DNA of 64,000 nucleotides from Synaphobranchus kaupii (GCA_029718625.1 CM056380.1:110800302-110864301), one strand, 5' to 3'. Numbered from the stretch's first letter, positions 21,285 through 34,171 are shown. Numbers and translations: made by a program. Notes: generated by a model not told the origin, from the letters alone.

Positions 21285-22449
21285 GGGCTTTTTTTTTTTT
21301 TTTTTTACGCCATTCTGTCTCATCTGACCAGCCTTGCAGGGAAGCTTATCAAATTGACCTGTATCCACACCTCCGCTGCTTCAGGTTGGAACTAACTTGA
21401 TTTCTTTACGAAAAAAAGATAAAACCCCCTGATTGAACAAAATGTAATTTCACAATGCAGTTTGTTATTGTAATATATTTCTGAATAAAGCTGAGAACTT
21501 GGAGTCCTGTCACTTTCATTTTTCCAAGAAGTGTCTGTGGTGAATTCAAAGATCTAGATAGGTTGCACATGCAGCATGGCTATAGTTGTATGGTGATTGA
21601 TTGATTGATCTACAGATTGTACATAGTGTTCATGTTAGGCCTCTATACATACACTGCACAATCAAATGCATTTGAACTGGTGGCACTTTGCATCCAGAGG
21701 TCTATTTGCCCATTTGCATCTGCAGTAGAGGCTACTTGCTGAGAGCAATATCTCGCAAGCGTTTTCATTCATCTCCCATCCAGACCTGCCACATGCCTCA
21801 CGCTACAAAAACCTTTGTTGCCACTATTTCCACAAATATGTTGCTTGTAGCAGAGACTGATACTTTCATATTATGAGTTCATATTTGTGAGTTCATATTT
21901 GTTCCATGTCAAATCAAATTAGCCATTGATTTCAGGAACATATGCTTACTTTTGGCTTTAATTCACAGCCACTGGGTCAGCTGTGATAACCAGTAAATTA
22001 CATTAAGTTTATTAAAAATACTACCATGAATTAACCATGTGAGTTTCAAAGATGTAGCTAACGTAATTATATTCTTGGAACATAAAGCTGTATGATTGTA
22101 TTGGCAGCAATATCAGCAATATCATCATGTTAAGTGATGCCCAACCATTTATATGGATATCATTAACAAATGTGCAACAGATTGTACGGATACTCCAGAG
22201 AAATGCTATAAGCAGTGCGGCTCCTGGTTAGCAAAACAGTAAAATGGCCAATGTTAATTCAACTCCAACTCCAATTAGGGACCATATGTACTCTGTAAGA
22301 GTTGATTTAACACTGGAGGTTTTATTGTGTGAAGCAGCATTTATTCAGAACTTTGTAGTTTGGTCGTTTATTTCACTACAAATGGCCTATTTCTGTCCTT
22401 AACTTTTAGTCTACAGACATTTTGTCCTGATTGCATGCCCCCCCCCCAA

Positions 22450-22451
<2 letters not shown>
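21285..22451. other. Non-coding DNA, nothing recognised
   Basis: A poly-T run lies near 21289-21306. The rest shows no exon, RNA gene or known repeat. Confidence 0.4.

Positions 22452-22513
<62 letters not shown>
22452..22513. repeat. (CT)n microsatellite
   Basis: About thirty CT units, preceded by a short C run. Confidence 0.95.
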
Positions 22514-24323
22514 AATTCAATTTTCAATTCAATTCAATAATGCTTTATTGGCATGACTGCGTACAAACTGTTACAATGTTGCCAAAGCAGGTGAAATATG
22601 AGTACTTAAAATAAATAAATACCAACTAATTAAAATGGAACAGGTAGGTAGATATGTAAATATAAAAAGTAAAAATAAATAAATAACAGTATTTCCGTTA
22701 CCCGCTGTCTCTATGGCTATGGCATTCTGACACATATTGTGCCGCAAGGTGTGTCCTTTGTCCCTCTCCTAGAATGAGTGGCAATTTCTCTTTGTCATCT
22801 ATGAGTAGAAAATTTGGAATTTGGTTTTCAAATTTCTTCTGGTATTTTTCTCTAATATTTTGGAATTTTTCACAATTTAGGAGAAAGTGCATCTCTGTCT
22901 CAACCTTACCTGCCGTACAGTGACCACATATTCTTTGCTCTTTTAGTAACCAAGATTTTTTATGTCTGCCTTTTTCAATGGCTAGACTGTGGTCACTGAG
23001 CCTGTACTTGGTAAGGATCAGTCTGCTTTATATCTCTGACAGTGGAGAGATAGTCAGCCAATTTGTATTCTCTTTTTAGGGCCAGATGACATTCTAATTT
23101 GTATTGTATTGTCCCAATGTTCCAAATATGAGGTTTTGCATTGTTTGATGATTTGGTTTACTCTAATCTGTGGTTGGTAAGCAGTGCTGGTCGGTAACTC
23201 TTCTGTGTTTGTGGTTACGGGGTTAGTTAGTTTCAGAACCAGCTGTCTGAGGGGCCTTTTTTGGGGCTTAGCTCTTGGGTTTGGAATGCTTTAAATTGTA
23301 ATGTATCATGGGGACTTGATTGAAGGTGCATCCAGAATTTAAGTGATCTTTTTTGGATATTTATTAGTAATGGGAAGCGGCGTAATTCTGCCCTGCATGC
23401 ATTTGTTGGTGTTTTCCTTTGTACATTTAGCAAATTTCGACAAACTTCTGCATGCAGGGCTTCTATTGGATGCTTGTCCCATCTAGTGTAGTCTTGATGA
23501 CTGACTGGACCCCATACTTCACTTCCATATACTGCAATGGGCAGAATGACACTGTCAAAGATTTGGGACCAGATTTTAATTGGGATGTCTATTTTACAGA
23601 ATTTTCTTTTTATTGCATAGAAATAATTCTCTTCTCTTTAAGTGCATTCACTGCCAGACCAAAGTTTCCTGAGGCACTGATTTTTAGTCTCAGGTAATCA
23701 TAATTTAGCGTGTGTTCTAGGGCGGTGTTACCTAGAGTAAATAGGTGTCTACTTTCCTGACACCTGGGCTTCTTCTGGAAGATCATAATTTTTGTCTTTT
23801 TTAAATTTACTGACAGGGCCCAGTTCTGACAGTATTTCTCTAGCAGATCCAGATGCTGCTGTAGACCCTGTTCTGTGGGTGACAGCAGCACCAGGTCATC
23901 TTGGTAGAGCAAGAATTAGATGTCTGTGTTATTTAGGGTGAGGCCAGGAGCTGCAGATTGTTCCAGTAACAGCGCTAACTCATTAATGTAGATATTGAAC
24001 AGGGTTGGACTCAAACTGCAGCCCTGTCTTACCCCTCGCCCTTGAGTGAAGTATCCTATTCTTTTGTTGTCGAGTTTTACACCGCACTTATTTTCCAAAT
24101 AAATATATTTAATTATGTCATACACTTTACCCCCCTACACCATTTTGGATGATTTTATAGTATAAGCCTTTTTGACAAATTGAATCAAATGCTTTCTTAA
24201 AATCAACAAAGCATGCAAATATTTTTCCATTATTTTTTTGGTGAACATGTTGATTATTTAGGGTGTGTAGGGTGTAAATGTGATCTGTAGTGCGGTAATT
24301 TGGTAGGAAGCCAATCTGACTCT
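22514..24323 (-). mobile_element. LINE fragment (I/Nimb-like family), 5' truncated
   Basis: On the minus strand the reverse transcriptase reads GRGVRQGCSLSPTLFNIYIN (near 24020-24080), then YQDDLVLLSPTEQGLQQHL (near 23850-23910), where the usual YADD is YQDD. WALSVNLKKTKIMIFQKK (near 23790-23830) and the distal HFLLNCEKFQNIREKY (near 22845-22890) follow. The 3' end shows CCAATAAAGCATTATTGAA on the minus strand and tail repeats of TTGAA type. Stops and frameshifts are common. The clade is inferred from wording, not from a tree. Confidence 0.75.
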
Positions 24324-24325
24324 TA

Positions 24326-24344
24326 CTCTCTCTCTCTCTCTCTC
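24326..24344. repeat. Short (CT)n microsatellite
   Basis: Nine to ten CT units at the truncated 5' side of the LINE. Confidence 0.9.
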
Positions 24345-24452
24345 ATGCACATTCGTTCGAAGGGGTGAAAGTTCATTATGATTCATATTTGCACACATGA
24401 GACATTGAAGTCTGAATCAGCTTTGGATTGCTTCTGAGCACAGCTCAGGCTT

Positions 24453-24494
24453 TGTGTGTGTGTGTGTGTGCGTGTGTGTGAGAGAGAGAGAGAC

Positions 24495-24529
<35 letters not shown>
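24453..24529. repeat. Compound microsatellite (GT)n then (GA)n
   Basis: About 27 bases of GT/GC repeat are followed by about 50 bases of GA repeat with two ACA interruptions. It lies about 480 bp upstream of the plpp4 start codon. Confidence 0.95.
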
Positions 24530-24699
24530 TGGTTGTCTCGTCTTTTTCCCAACTCCATATATTCACTTTGTGGCGCTCACTGTAACCTGCCCCCCTCCCT
24601 ACTACCACCCCATACATACACACACTCTCTCCCTCTCCCTGTCTCTTTTGAGAAGTCATTTTTGTTGCACACCCCCTGTTTTCCCATCTCTGAGGGCAA

Positions 24700-25006
24700 A
24701 CCCCGTGCTTAGACCACCACAGCGGGACAGGAAGTCTAAAAGAAGAGGAGTAATCTCTGAGGAAATAAAATATTCTTAAAGACAGGGAGCTTGAACCAGT
24801 GGAGAAGTGTTCTAGGAGAGAGTCGATTTCAGGTGATCAGCTCGCGACAGAGAGCGCGGCATCTATGGCACAAAGGCTGATCTCCGTGACTTCAGGCTCT
24901 GAACTTCATTCCGACCGGTGAAGGGGATTAAAAAGTGAACGTTCTGCTGTTCTACCACGAGTTTTTCTCTTGTAATCGGATTTCTCTGTATCGAGGAATT
25001 AATACC
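24700..25006 (+). promoter_or_regulatory. plpp4: Probable plpp4 5' UTR and proximal promoter region
   Basis: This is the sequence just upstream of the plpp4 start codon. No clear TATA box is visible, and the transcription start cannot be placed by eye. An in-frame TAA at 24929-24931, with no in-frame ATG between it and 25007, limits the coding region on the 5' side. An out-of-frame ATG occurs near 24864 and could act as an upstream start if it is transcribed. Confidence 0.4.
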
Positions 25007-25095
25007 ATGAAGATGTCTCCCCCAGATCGAAGGAAAAGCATGCGCGATCTGGCGCTGGAGATTGGCATACGAGTTCTGCTCTTCGGAGTTTTCGT
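25007..25095 (+). CDS. plpp4: plpp4 exon 1 (phospholipid phosphatase 4, N-terminus)
   Basis: The exon starts at ATG 25007 with A at -3 and encodes MKMSPPDRRKS, then MRDLALEIGIRVLLFGVFV. The part from the third ATG (25040) closely matches the start of vertebrate PLPP4/PPAPDC1A (MRELAIEIG in human). The last residue is split: GT here and C in exon 2 give Val (phase 2). The donor is GT|gtgagtag at 25096. PLPP4 is a multi-pass membrane lipid phosphatase that removes phosphate from phosphatidic acid and diacylglycerol pyrophosphate. This exon provides most of the first membrane segment. The eleven residues before MRDL are absent from the human start I know. PLPP5 is the nearest alternative, but the exon 3 wording favours PLPP4. 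Confidence 0.88.
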
Positions 25096-26188
25096 GTGAG
25101 TAGAGGCAACACTGCCGAGCAACGCTTACTCGGGCATAAAGGATGTTTTCTGTTTATTTCACTATTGAGCCACAAATAACATATAGTCTATTTGTATTTG
25201 GATTTAATTCATAGTTCGTTATTTTTGTAAAAGGAAATGCGGTGGTATTCACGGGGATGTGGCTATTTTATTGATTCGCGTTTTGGCTGACGTCCATGCC
25301 GGTACTTTACCCATATTATGTCGCTGTCGTACAAAGTAGACCTCCGGCAACGTTCTGAGACTGCATCGCCGTCTCTCCAGTCTGTGTACATTGCTATTTT
25401 ATTATACGATCATCTGCATTCCTCAGCCGACAACAGACATAAATGTCTCTCTGTTGACCAATGGTAGCCGAGTATATAATATGTAAATCACGGCTGTTAA
25501 CTTACAATGTCATTGAACATATGTGTTCACGACAAGTCTTATGCACGTATTCCATTTTTAAAAAACTCATCTGGTAGGATTTGCTAGGCTACTAAGCTTA
25601 CGAATTATTCGAAGTCTCTTTCGACTAAAACATGAAAAGTAGCCTACTACTTTTGTGTTCCGGTGTGCAATGCAAGCTATTGTACAGGGATGGAAATAAA
25701 CTATAAGGTGTTCATGAATGCACGCTCCTCAAACGGATATATATGACCCCATTAATTCGCATTAGTAGAGCAACAATTCAGACCGCATCCTCGATGCATT
25801 CACTGCGCGTGGTGCTGAAAGGACAGCTCTTCCAGATTGCATTTCCCCCGCGACATCTCAATACCTATGTAGCAGGCTTTAAACATTCAACAGCTGGCAA
25901 GTCGCTCACAAAAATGCTTGCCTAACACAGAGATAATATTCTGTCTTTCTCGCTCAATTACTTTGTATGATTCTGTCCTCATTTACCTCTCATCTCTGAT
26001 CTATCCTTTAAAGAGATATACAAAAATGGTTTATTTCGAAGTAGGATAGGCTATACTGCGCATCTTCAATCTTGTGGACCACTGCACCGGTTGCACGTCA
26101 AGAGAGGCAACGATAACAATCGCTAACTAATTAATTACAATTACGCATTGATAATTGTGTTCATTTGATTAATTGTGAAAATTGATAA

Positions 26189-26190
26189 GT

Positions 26191-26260
<70 letters not shown>
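26189..26260. repeat. Compound microsatellite (GT)n then (GA)n
   Basis: About 26 bases of GT repeat followed by about 46 bases of GA repeat. Confidence 0.95.
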
Positions 26261-26262
<2 letters not shown>

Positions 26263-27372
26263 TCGTGCACTCCTTTATTTTCCGGCATATCCTTGCAGAC
26301 GTGCACTTAAAAATAGATAGAGAAGCGCTTGTAGTCTGCACGGCCACTGCCAAAGGTGGTTTTATTTAGGATTTTGAGATATATTGCGATGAAAGCCTTG
26401 AATAAGCTTGTCATTCTTCCCGGTAGGGAATTTCTCCTTTTTCAGAGCGTCAGATCCAAATCTGTCAGCATCATAAACTACTATTTCCCCCACTGGGCTA
26501 CCTTTAGGGCATTTTGGTGCAATTGGGTTGCATGACCCGCTTCCAACAGCTGTCCCACATGGGATTAAAAGGTCTTCCTTCAAATATTAACGCTGTAATA
26601 GCTTCCTATTGCATAAGTGTGAGATTGTTTGAGCGTATTAATGATAACTCTGGTATAACAGTATAATAGGATAAGTTGGTAAATCAGGTTGTTTTAACAG
26701 AATCATTGTGTGGTGTTATTTAACTCTTTAATTAAAGTGTTTGCGTCATCATTCAATGGCTTATTTCACCATGGTAGCCAAACCGCAAAGCAAGGAGACA
26801 CGTATCCTCTTCACATGTCCGCGAATTGGTTTGCCTGCGCCACGCCATTCTATACAGTGCGTTAATTCACGAGATGCTGAGGCCTGCACGTTGTGCACGT
26901 TGCTCTAATTAATCGTTAGCTTTCCACAGGAACGGAGTACGTAGTGTTCGAGAACGAACCTGCGTTAAGCCATTCAAAAATGACATGTAGCTACATAGGC
27001 TATTCATAGTAGGTTACTGCGGGCAGTTTTGTAGGCTCAGTTGTCGATAATAGTTTTATTTGCCGTTGGTTAAAACAACAATGAGAAATCTAATAATGTA
27101 CGGGAGACAGACTGCACCTAATGGTCAGGTTTTCGAAGTATTCCCGCTTTGCTGAATTACTGAAGAGCCGCCGCTAGCGCGTACATTAGCGGGTGCTCCC
27201 CACTGTCGCAATCAGTAACGCCAACCTCTATCAGTGCTACCAACCGAGGATTTTATCGGAATAATTCTGGCCGAGCAGCGACCTATTGAATTGAGCATAA
27301 TTAATCTCTGTACAGGATACCACAGTCCACAAACACGATTTGTGATAGGATGATCCTAATTATGTCTGTCTA

Positions 27373-27432
27373 AATATTGCATTACATTAATTTAGCGGAC
27401 ACTCTTATCCAGAGTGACTTACAATGCAGGAG
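27373..27432 (-). mobile_element. LINE 3'-tail fragment
   Basis: ATTACATTAATTTAGCGGAC followed by ACTCTTATCCAGAGTGACTT is the reverse of the common fish LINE tail 'gtcgctttggataaaagcgtctgc', also seen at 51450-51480 on the other strand. Confidence 0.6.
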
Positions 27433-28598
27433 AACATAAGTGCTTTCACTGATTTATGTGAGTAATAGTGTCAGACCTGGCTATTGCCTGGCTGTACTAA
27501 ATATGGTGATTCATTATCGTTTTAAAGGGTTGATATGTATTGCTTCATTTTTAAAGGGAACATATGACCCCAGACCTTTAATTGAAATACATTCTAGCCC
27601 CTGTTCTATGCAAACAGTGATTACCATTCATTCAATGAGCAGACACGGTCCCGATAACAGGCTTAAAGGTATTGGTCACAGCCAGTTATTATACTGCATA
27701 TACTGCAGACCAATACACGATGTACAGATTAGTTAGTAATATGAGACGTTGGCAGAAAGAGACTTTTAATGGAATCCAATTTTTAATGGGCTGTGTGTCA
27801 GGCAAAATCCAAATCCAGAAAATGTTCAAGCTTTCTTAGACATAACTAATTCAATCCAGTTAATTCATATGCAATTTTGTCAATTGTGACAGTCATCATA
27901 TTAATAATTAATTGAAGGTCAAGTAAGGAACAGTATCTTACCCAAGAGCCCAAACCACCTGTCTGTGAGCCTAATGTCTCAACTCTGCTCAATACTCTAG
28001 ATTACGGAGCAATATCTGATTTATCAGGCAAGATCTCCTGCAAAAATCCTGCTGTTAAAATGTTTTAAAGTACATATCCACGCACAACAAGCTCTTATCC
28101 AGGTTTGTGTGTCCTCGGGTAAGAGTGAGTGGGAGAAGAAGAAAAGAGTCCACACACTGGGAAATGCATTCAGAATAAGACATGGGAGACCATAAAGCCT
28201 CTCCTACTGGTCTTGTGTGGACTGATGCCTGTTCTGTTTTGCATTAGCTTTCCTTGTGTCTTCTCTAGAGAAAAAAATGACCCTGGGGAAAGAGGTCAGG
28301 GCTCTGTCAGTCAGCCTTGGCCTCCAAGTTGCCATCAGGGACATGTGTTCAGATGACAAACCCAGGAGCTGCGGGCAACTATGTCTGATGTATACTCAGC
28401 ACCACAGATATGCCCTGAAAGTGCTTCTCAGTGTCTGATTGCAGTGTGTTTATTATTGCTGTAAGCTTTTGGTCTGCCGTAATGGTTGTCATTTCAAACT
28501 AAATTATTCTTTTCCAGTTCAAATTGACAATTGATTTCTTATTTAAAAATTAACAATATTTTATGGGGAGAACTCTGTGAGAACTGTGAGAACATGCT

Positions 28599-28760
28599 TA
28601 AAGGGATAGTTCACATTTTTTTAGACCCAGGTCTGTTGAGCTGCTCACCACAAATGAGGTGATAAATTGGGGAACATATGGGGCTCAAGCCCTCCTGCCT
28701 CGAGTACGCTTAGCTCAATCTCTGTTAGCCATTAGCTTTGTTAGCCGAATAACATTGATT
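28599..28760. mobile_element. Possible DNA-transposon terminus
   Basis: TTAAAGGGATAGTTCACATT starts this stretch. That wording is frequent at the ends of teleost repeat elements. The opposite end was not found. Confidence 0.35.
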
Positions 28761-29369
28761 AAATATGGACTTAGAGTCACCCCCTGACAGCTACTTAACA
28801 AAGACACTATTAGTAAACCAAACTTAAATAAAGACTTCATCATATGTTTATTTGCTTATTATTAAGTTATTTATTAGATTATTTGGTGATTTTTCCCTTG
28901 ATTAAATCAAAATGTTGACAGAATGGCTTCAACAAGGAATAAACCAGTGGAATGTAAAAAAAAAAAAACTTAGCTAAACACTCTGACAGGTTTCTGAAAA
29001 AATACCTTTTGTCAGAGAAAAAGTAGCCCTTGGCAGTGTCCCATTTAAAATTATGTCCTACAAGAAACTCTTGCTCGGACGAATTGCTTGGAAAGACACC
29101 TCAGATTACCATAAATTACAAATGCAGAATGACTTTTCCGTATTCCATATCATATAAAGTAATGATTTGAAGGGCAGGGCCGTTATCTGCTGTGCATTAT
29201 CCTGCATTACCCTGCATTACCCTACATGTATTTCCTGTCATGCTCTGTCATTTTACCTTTCCTTTTAAATGTGATTTTTCTATTAAAACTGAAAGTCACA
29301 GGTACAAATAACTACCTTGACTTTTGCCCTGGAAACTCGGTCACTGGGTGTATTAAACCAGCCACATGG

Positions 29370-29975
29370 TGTCATGGTTTTCACCTATCTTCCCTCTGTT
29401 GCTACGGTTTTATCTCTTTCCCATTTTTTATTTTCAGTCTATCGGATTTTTTCTGCGTTCCATTTCGGAGTTTTCCTTCTCCCCGCTAATTATTCGTTTC
29501 ACCTGTTCTTTTACCTCTCAGGTATTTAAACCCCTCACTTCCACTTCCAGGCGCTTCTTTGTCATTTCGTGTTTTCACAAGGTCAGGGTTAGTGAGTTTT
29601 TTGTGAGAATTAAGATTTTCTTTTATTACGCAGTGCAGACATTCTTCTACTTAGGGGAATTAGGGTTTAGTTTCCCTTATTGCTCTTCCCTCTCCTTCGC
29701 TCCCACTCTCTCATTTCTGAGAGTGTGAGTTTTATTTAAATTTTATTTATTTCACCAGTTATCGGGCATTATAGCCACGTTCCGAAGGTGTCTTGTTTTT
29801 TCTGTTCCTCTTTCGCTATCTCTTTAGCGTTCGCTATTTTGAGATTTATCTGTGCCCGTGTTTACGTGGCTAGCCCGTTTTATAGGTGTGTTATTATTTG
29901 GCAATGCCAGGGACTTTCTATCCCTTTTTTCGGTTATCGCGTTTGGCTCATCGCAATTCGGCACAAACCCTTTCA
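29370..29975 (+). mobile_element. Probable solo LTR, 606 bp
   Basis: It starts TGTCATGGTTTTCACC, the same start as the LTR at 49837-51392 on the minus strand, and ends CCCTTTCA. CATGG is present on both sides (29365-29369 and 29976-29980), as for a 5-bp target duplication. A TATTTAAACCCCTC motif (near 29523) could be its TATA-like box. The 3' terminus is not the usual TAACA, and a 7-base match over a 600-base scan has a few percent chance of occurring at random, so the right edge is uncertain. Confidence 0.5.
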
Positions 29976-30494
29976 CATGGGGCCTTGTGTTTCTCATTTA
30001 GTCAAGGAATTTATGAGCACAGAGAATTGCCCTGGGCAACAGCCCCAAAAATAAACAAATAAATAAATAAAAAACAGTAAAACAGAAGTTGTGGGTTCTA
30101 ATGACAGCTTCATGGTTCTCAGGTCAGTCTATGGATGAATTTTTGCATTGCAATAATCATTTCCTCTATGAGGAGCTGTCACATGTCCAGTCATTGGCCT
30201 TTGAATTGAGAAAAGACAGCAAGTGCAAATTGCGCATCATTTAGCATTTTTAAATATACCCCTGCTCCTCATCATCATTATTATTATTATTATGTTCTAT
30301 TCTTTACTAAGATATTCTTTACTTTATTCAGAAAATGATCAGCATAGGGGGACTACAGCAGTTATCTATCAGTGTCGCTCAGAGTTAAAGACCATCTGGA
30401 TGGCGATGAGCTCTGTGCCTTTTTGACTCAATACACTCAATACTGCTTGCCTAACTGGTGCTTTGGATTCTAAACCCCCTCATGTTCGTCTTGG

Positions 30495-30496
<2 letters not shown>

Positions 30497-30531
<35 letters not shown>
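30497..30531. repeat. (AT)n microsatellite
   Basis: Seventeen AT units. Confidence 0.95.
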
Positions 30532-30532
<1 letters not shown>

Positions 30533-31388
30533 TCTATATCTATATGTGGCATATATATATGTGGCATGGGACCAGCTGTGAAATCGTCCAACCACATTGT
30601 TCCTGTTTGTCAAAGCTCTTCCCGACGTGCAGGGACTGTGAGATTGCTGTCTTACAGTGTGCCTGGGACATTTTTTGGCAGATTTCTCTGTCTGAGCGGA
30701 ACAGAGGGGGGCAGCAGCAGCAGTAGTGCTTGGACAGTGTTTCTGAAGCATAGCTGCACTTCAGTCCCCCTTCACAGAGGGCATTTTAACTGTTGTGACA
30801 AACAGATAGCAATTTAATGCGCCTATAAAATCTCCGTACAAAAGAAAACCTTGTCCTATCTGACCCCACGGCTGCTTGTTCTTCTTGTTGCCCGCTTGGA
30901 AGTGACTGGGAGAAGTTTTGGTAGCATAGCTTACGTCTAGGCATTAGGCAACGTAACCTCCTTAGTGATTTGATGATGGGGATTTGTGTGAGCCAGGCAA
31001 TTAAGAGAGCTGTGAGTTCATGGTTGTATCAACATCACATCATCTGATTACACACCTTTAATAATCACACACACACTGCCTTTTAATACTGGCATAAACA
31101 GGTTCACCTGCTTCAATCACAGTGTAAACAGCAGCTGTTTCCCCGCACAAATGTGCAAGTTGACTGAATAATCACTGTCCTTGGAATAAAGGAACATTTT
31201 ATCTCAAGAGGAATGCAGCATCCACCTGCGTGTGAACCGAAAACAACAGTTTCAGTGTTGCAGTCAGGCTGAAATTACAATCAGAAACCGAAGTCGAAAT
31301 AATCACATTTTTACATTTAAACACTCAGACCAGCAGTGTGCATGTGTGTGTGATATATATTGCATATATGTATACTGTATATGTTTAT

Positions 31389-31940
31389 ATAACAGTTAGT
31401 TCCAGCCATGCATTGTGATTGTCCGAGACGCATTCCATAAGATGAGTGCTGATATGCAGAATAACATCACTCGCACCACAGGTTCCTTCACAAATTTCTT
31501 CCCATCGAGCTGAGTTTTTACCTTGTTTGCTTTTTGGGGGTTCAGGCCTGGTTTCTGGATGCCCAATTCTCCTTCTGTTTCTCTGTACAGCGTCATTGTG
31601 ACATTTCTCTGTAAAAAGCGCTATACAAAATAAATTTTATTGAAAATTGAATCTCCGACCAGGATCACTCTGCTTTGTTTACATGCTAATTTATACTTTG
31701 TTGGAAAATACTATTTTAATAAACAACCACATAAACAACAAAATCATAATCGGTTGTCGCAATCAAACTTGACAGATATATTATAATATAGTAGAACTGT
31801 TGTATAAAAGCAATATCACACTCGAGGTCATGCTGTTATACTGCATATCAGCATGGCTGTGATTATCTTTGGCACTCAACCTGCGACCTTGTGCTTACCG
31901 AATCACAGCCATGCTGATATACAGTATAACAGCACTCCCT
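31389..31940 (+). mobile_element. Interspersed repeat, copy 2, with an L2 tail inserted
   Basis: It shares the blocks of 16700-17095 in the same order. An L2 3'-tail (about 31490-31650) interrupts it. The right end is a palindrome: arms 31828-31866 and 31899-31937 are reverse complements containing GCTGTTATACTG and ATATCAGCATGGCTGTGATT. Copy 1 keeps only the left arm. Confidence 0.6.
31490..31650 (+). mobile_element. L2-like LINE 3'-tail fragment
   Basis: The segment ends with CTGTAAAAAGCGCTATACAA followed by AATAAATTTTATTGAAAATTG, the reverse of the start of the LINE at 33681. It interrupts the interspersed repeat at 31389-31940. Confidence 0.65.
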
Positions 31941-32014
31941 CTTGTGTATTGCTTAAATATATAAGACTTTCTAAGTTAAATGAAGCTTCCTAATCCTTGC
32001 TCACCCCACAACCT

Positions 32015-32034
32015 CAAAAAAAAAAAAAAAAAAT
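32015..32034. repeat. Poly-A run
   Basis: About 18 A bases. It is possibly a decayed retroelement tail, but no element can be tied to it. Confidence 0.7.
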
Positions 32035-32754
32035 GTAATATGTTAATGATGCTAATAATATTCATAACGATATCTTCTTAAAAGATGACCTGAGCTGTTG
32101 CTCAGCAAGGACCTGCAATACCTTAAGGAATCTTGAGAAGGAAAAAAAAAGAAAAAAGAGTAGCCAGGGGAAGCAAGCTTTGATCCATGGGTGTGGTGAT
32201 TTTCATCAGTCTGAAGCGTGAGAGAGAATATGGGGAAGACCCACTCAGCAATGCAGCTGTCGGCGCAGGAAGGCATTCTGTGAAAGACACGATTCCAATT
32301 ATGAGGAAGTGAAGTGACAGCAGAGCTGCAGTCAGGATGAAAAAGAGACAGGCCAGACAGAAGGAATTTTGAATGTGACACAACAGGAAAGACTGTGACA
32401 TTTTAATCTCTACGCTTTCTCTCCCTCTCCCCCCTCCCCCATCTGGCCTTTCTCTCTCTCTCTGTTTTTCTTCCTCTTCATTCCTACACACTCTTTTTTT
32501 CTCTGACTGTAAATGTTTGAGAATTAAGTTTTAAACCACTTTAAAAAGTACCATTCCATTGTGTAGACAGTATATGAGAGCAGTTAATACAATTATACGG
32601 TATTTGTAAAAGACTTGACTTGCTGCACAGATTACTCTAATTACACTTTTACAATTTTGTGAATTTTGCCATCCGTGATTTTATAGTCTGAAACAGATAA
32701 ACCAGGCAAATATATTTTTTTTAAAGTTCCACCCATGTCCTTGGGTGTGTCTGT

Positions 32755-32784
32755 ATGTGCATGTGTGTGTGTATGAGAGAGAGA

Positions 32785-32866
<82 letters not shown>

Positions 32867-32900
32867 ATGTGTGTGTGTGTGTGTGCACGTGCATGCATGT
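32755..32900. repeat. (GT)n microsatellite with GA and CA interruptions
   Basis: About 145 bases of GT repeat with a short GAGAGAGA block near 32775. Confidence 0.95.
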
Positions 32901-34171
32901 GTCTGTTTATATGCATGTTTGTATTTTTCAACAGCTGTTTTTATAGTTCAGTGGTTCATCCTAAAAAAAGAAAAACATTCTTTACATATTAAAATTCAGT
33001 ATGCTAAGTACACATTTAATACATCTCTAAACTGATTTTTTTTACGGCTTTGTTGTAGTAATTGAAGGTAATATCATTAGCACTAGTGGCATTTCATCAA
33101 TTACGCATTGCTCCAGGCAATCTCGAGCACAAAAGAATAGTAGTTAGGAATCTCCCCAAAAAGACATCAGCTGCATTGGAGGAGAGTGGAGATGACAGAA
33201 AGAATGTGGTGAGATGTCGGTGAGACAGCGGTGAGACGGTGTTAATTGGCCGGTCCATTCCCTTTAACGTGTTATCAGTGTTGGAACAGAGGCTGTAGCT
33301 CTGAAAGACACTATAGCTTTGTCTGAAAGCTGATGGTCAGACCCCAGACGCTGGCTGTCAGATTACAGGCCTGTTTGGCCGGTCTCCTCACTTCTCTTCA
33401 GAAACGTGCATGGAGAAGATAACTCCGCCCGCATTTTGCAGGTTCACACAGGGGTTTTCTTTTTTTCTATTTCTCAGTTTTGATGACGTCACCAGAGCCC
33501 AACCGACATCGTGGGTAAAAATATAATCCCTTTCGTCAGTAGTCATTTGTAGACATTTTTCCTTACAGGTGAATGCAATTCTTATTTTTTTTATTCACAG
33601 CAAGTGCAGCAATCACATTAAGCAATCTGTTTGTGAACAATGATAATCAAAAACATACATTTATTTTTAAGTATGTTTTATTCAATTCAATTCAATTTTA
33701 TTTGTATAGCGCTTTTTACAGAGAACTGTCACAAAGACACTGCACAGGGAAACAGAAGGAAAATTGAGCAAAAAACCAGGCCTTAGCCCCCATCCAGCAA
33801 AATGAGGTAAAAAACTCCCCGGTAGGGGAGAAAAAACACTGAACAGTGGCGAGAAAAAACTCCCCAGTGGGAAGAAATCTCGGAAGGAACCTGGCTAGAA
33901 AGGGGGTGCCCATCCTTCGCTGGCCGGCCCGGTTTAGACTAAAGGTGGACTGAATGGTAATAGTCAATTCAATAATCAGTTCAATCATCAGTTCAAAGGG
34001 GGCGGGGTGATGCATCTGGGACTCCGGTTGCGTGAAGTCGGGAGGATAAACCAAAGGAGGGACGGGTCCGAAGCAGTCTGCAAACTCAGGGTGAGAGGGG
34101 GACGGGCCGGAGTAATCTGCAGCTCAGGGTGAGAGAGGAAAAGAGAAGGTTAGCCCCCCCCCCCGACATCC

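Noticed and set aside
29226..30054. Series of hydrophobic open frames that might be membrane proteins
   Set aside because: The sequence is T/C-rich LTR-type DNA. Hydrophobic frames are expected from that composition and no conserved motif is present.
32641..33035. Cys-Val and His-Thr repeat open frames
   Set aside because: These are direct translations of GT/CA microsatellites. The same applies at 3889-4187, 19649-19834, 24417-24659, 36263-36570 and 58983-59279.
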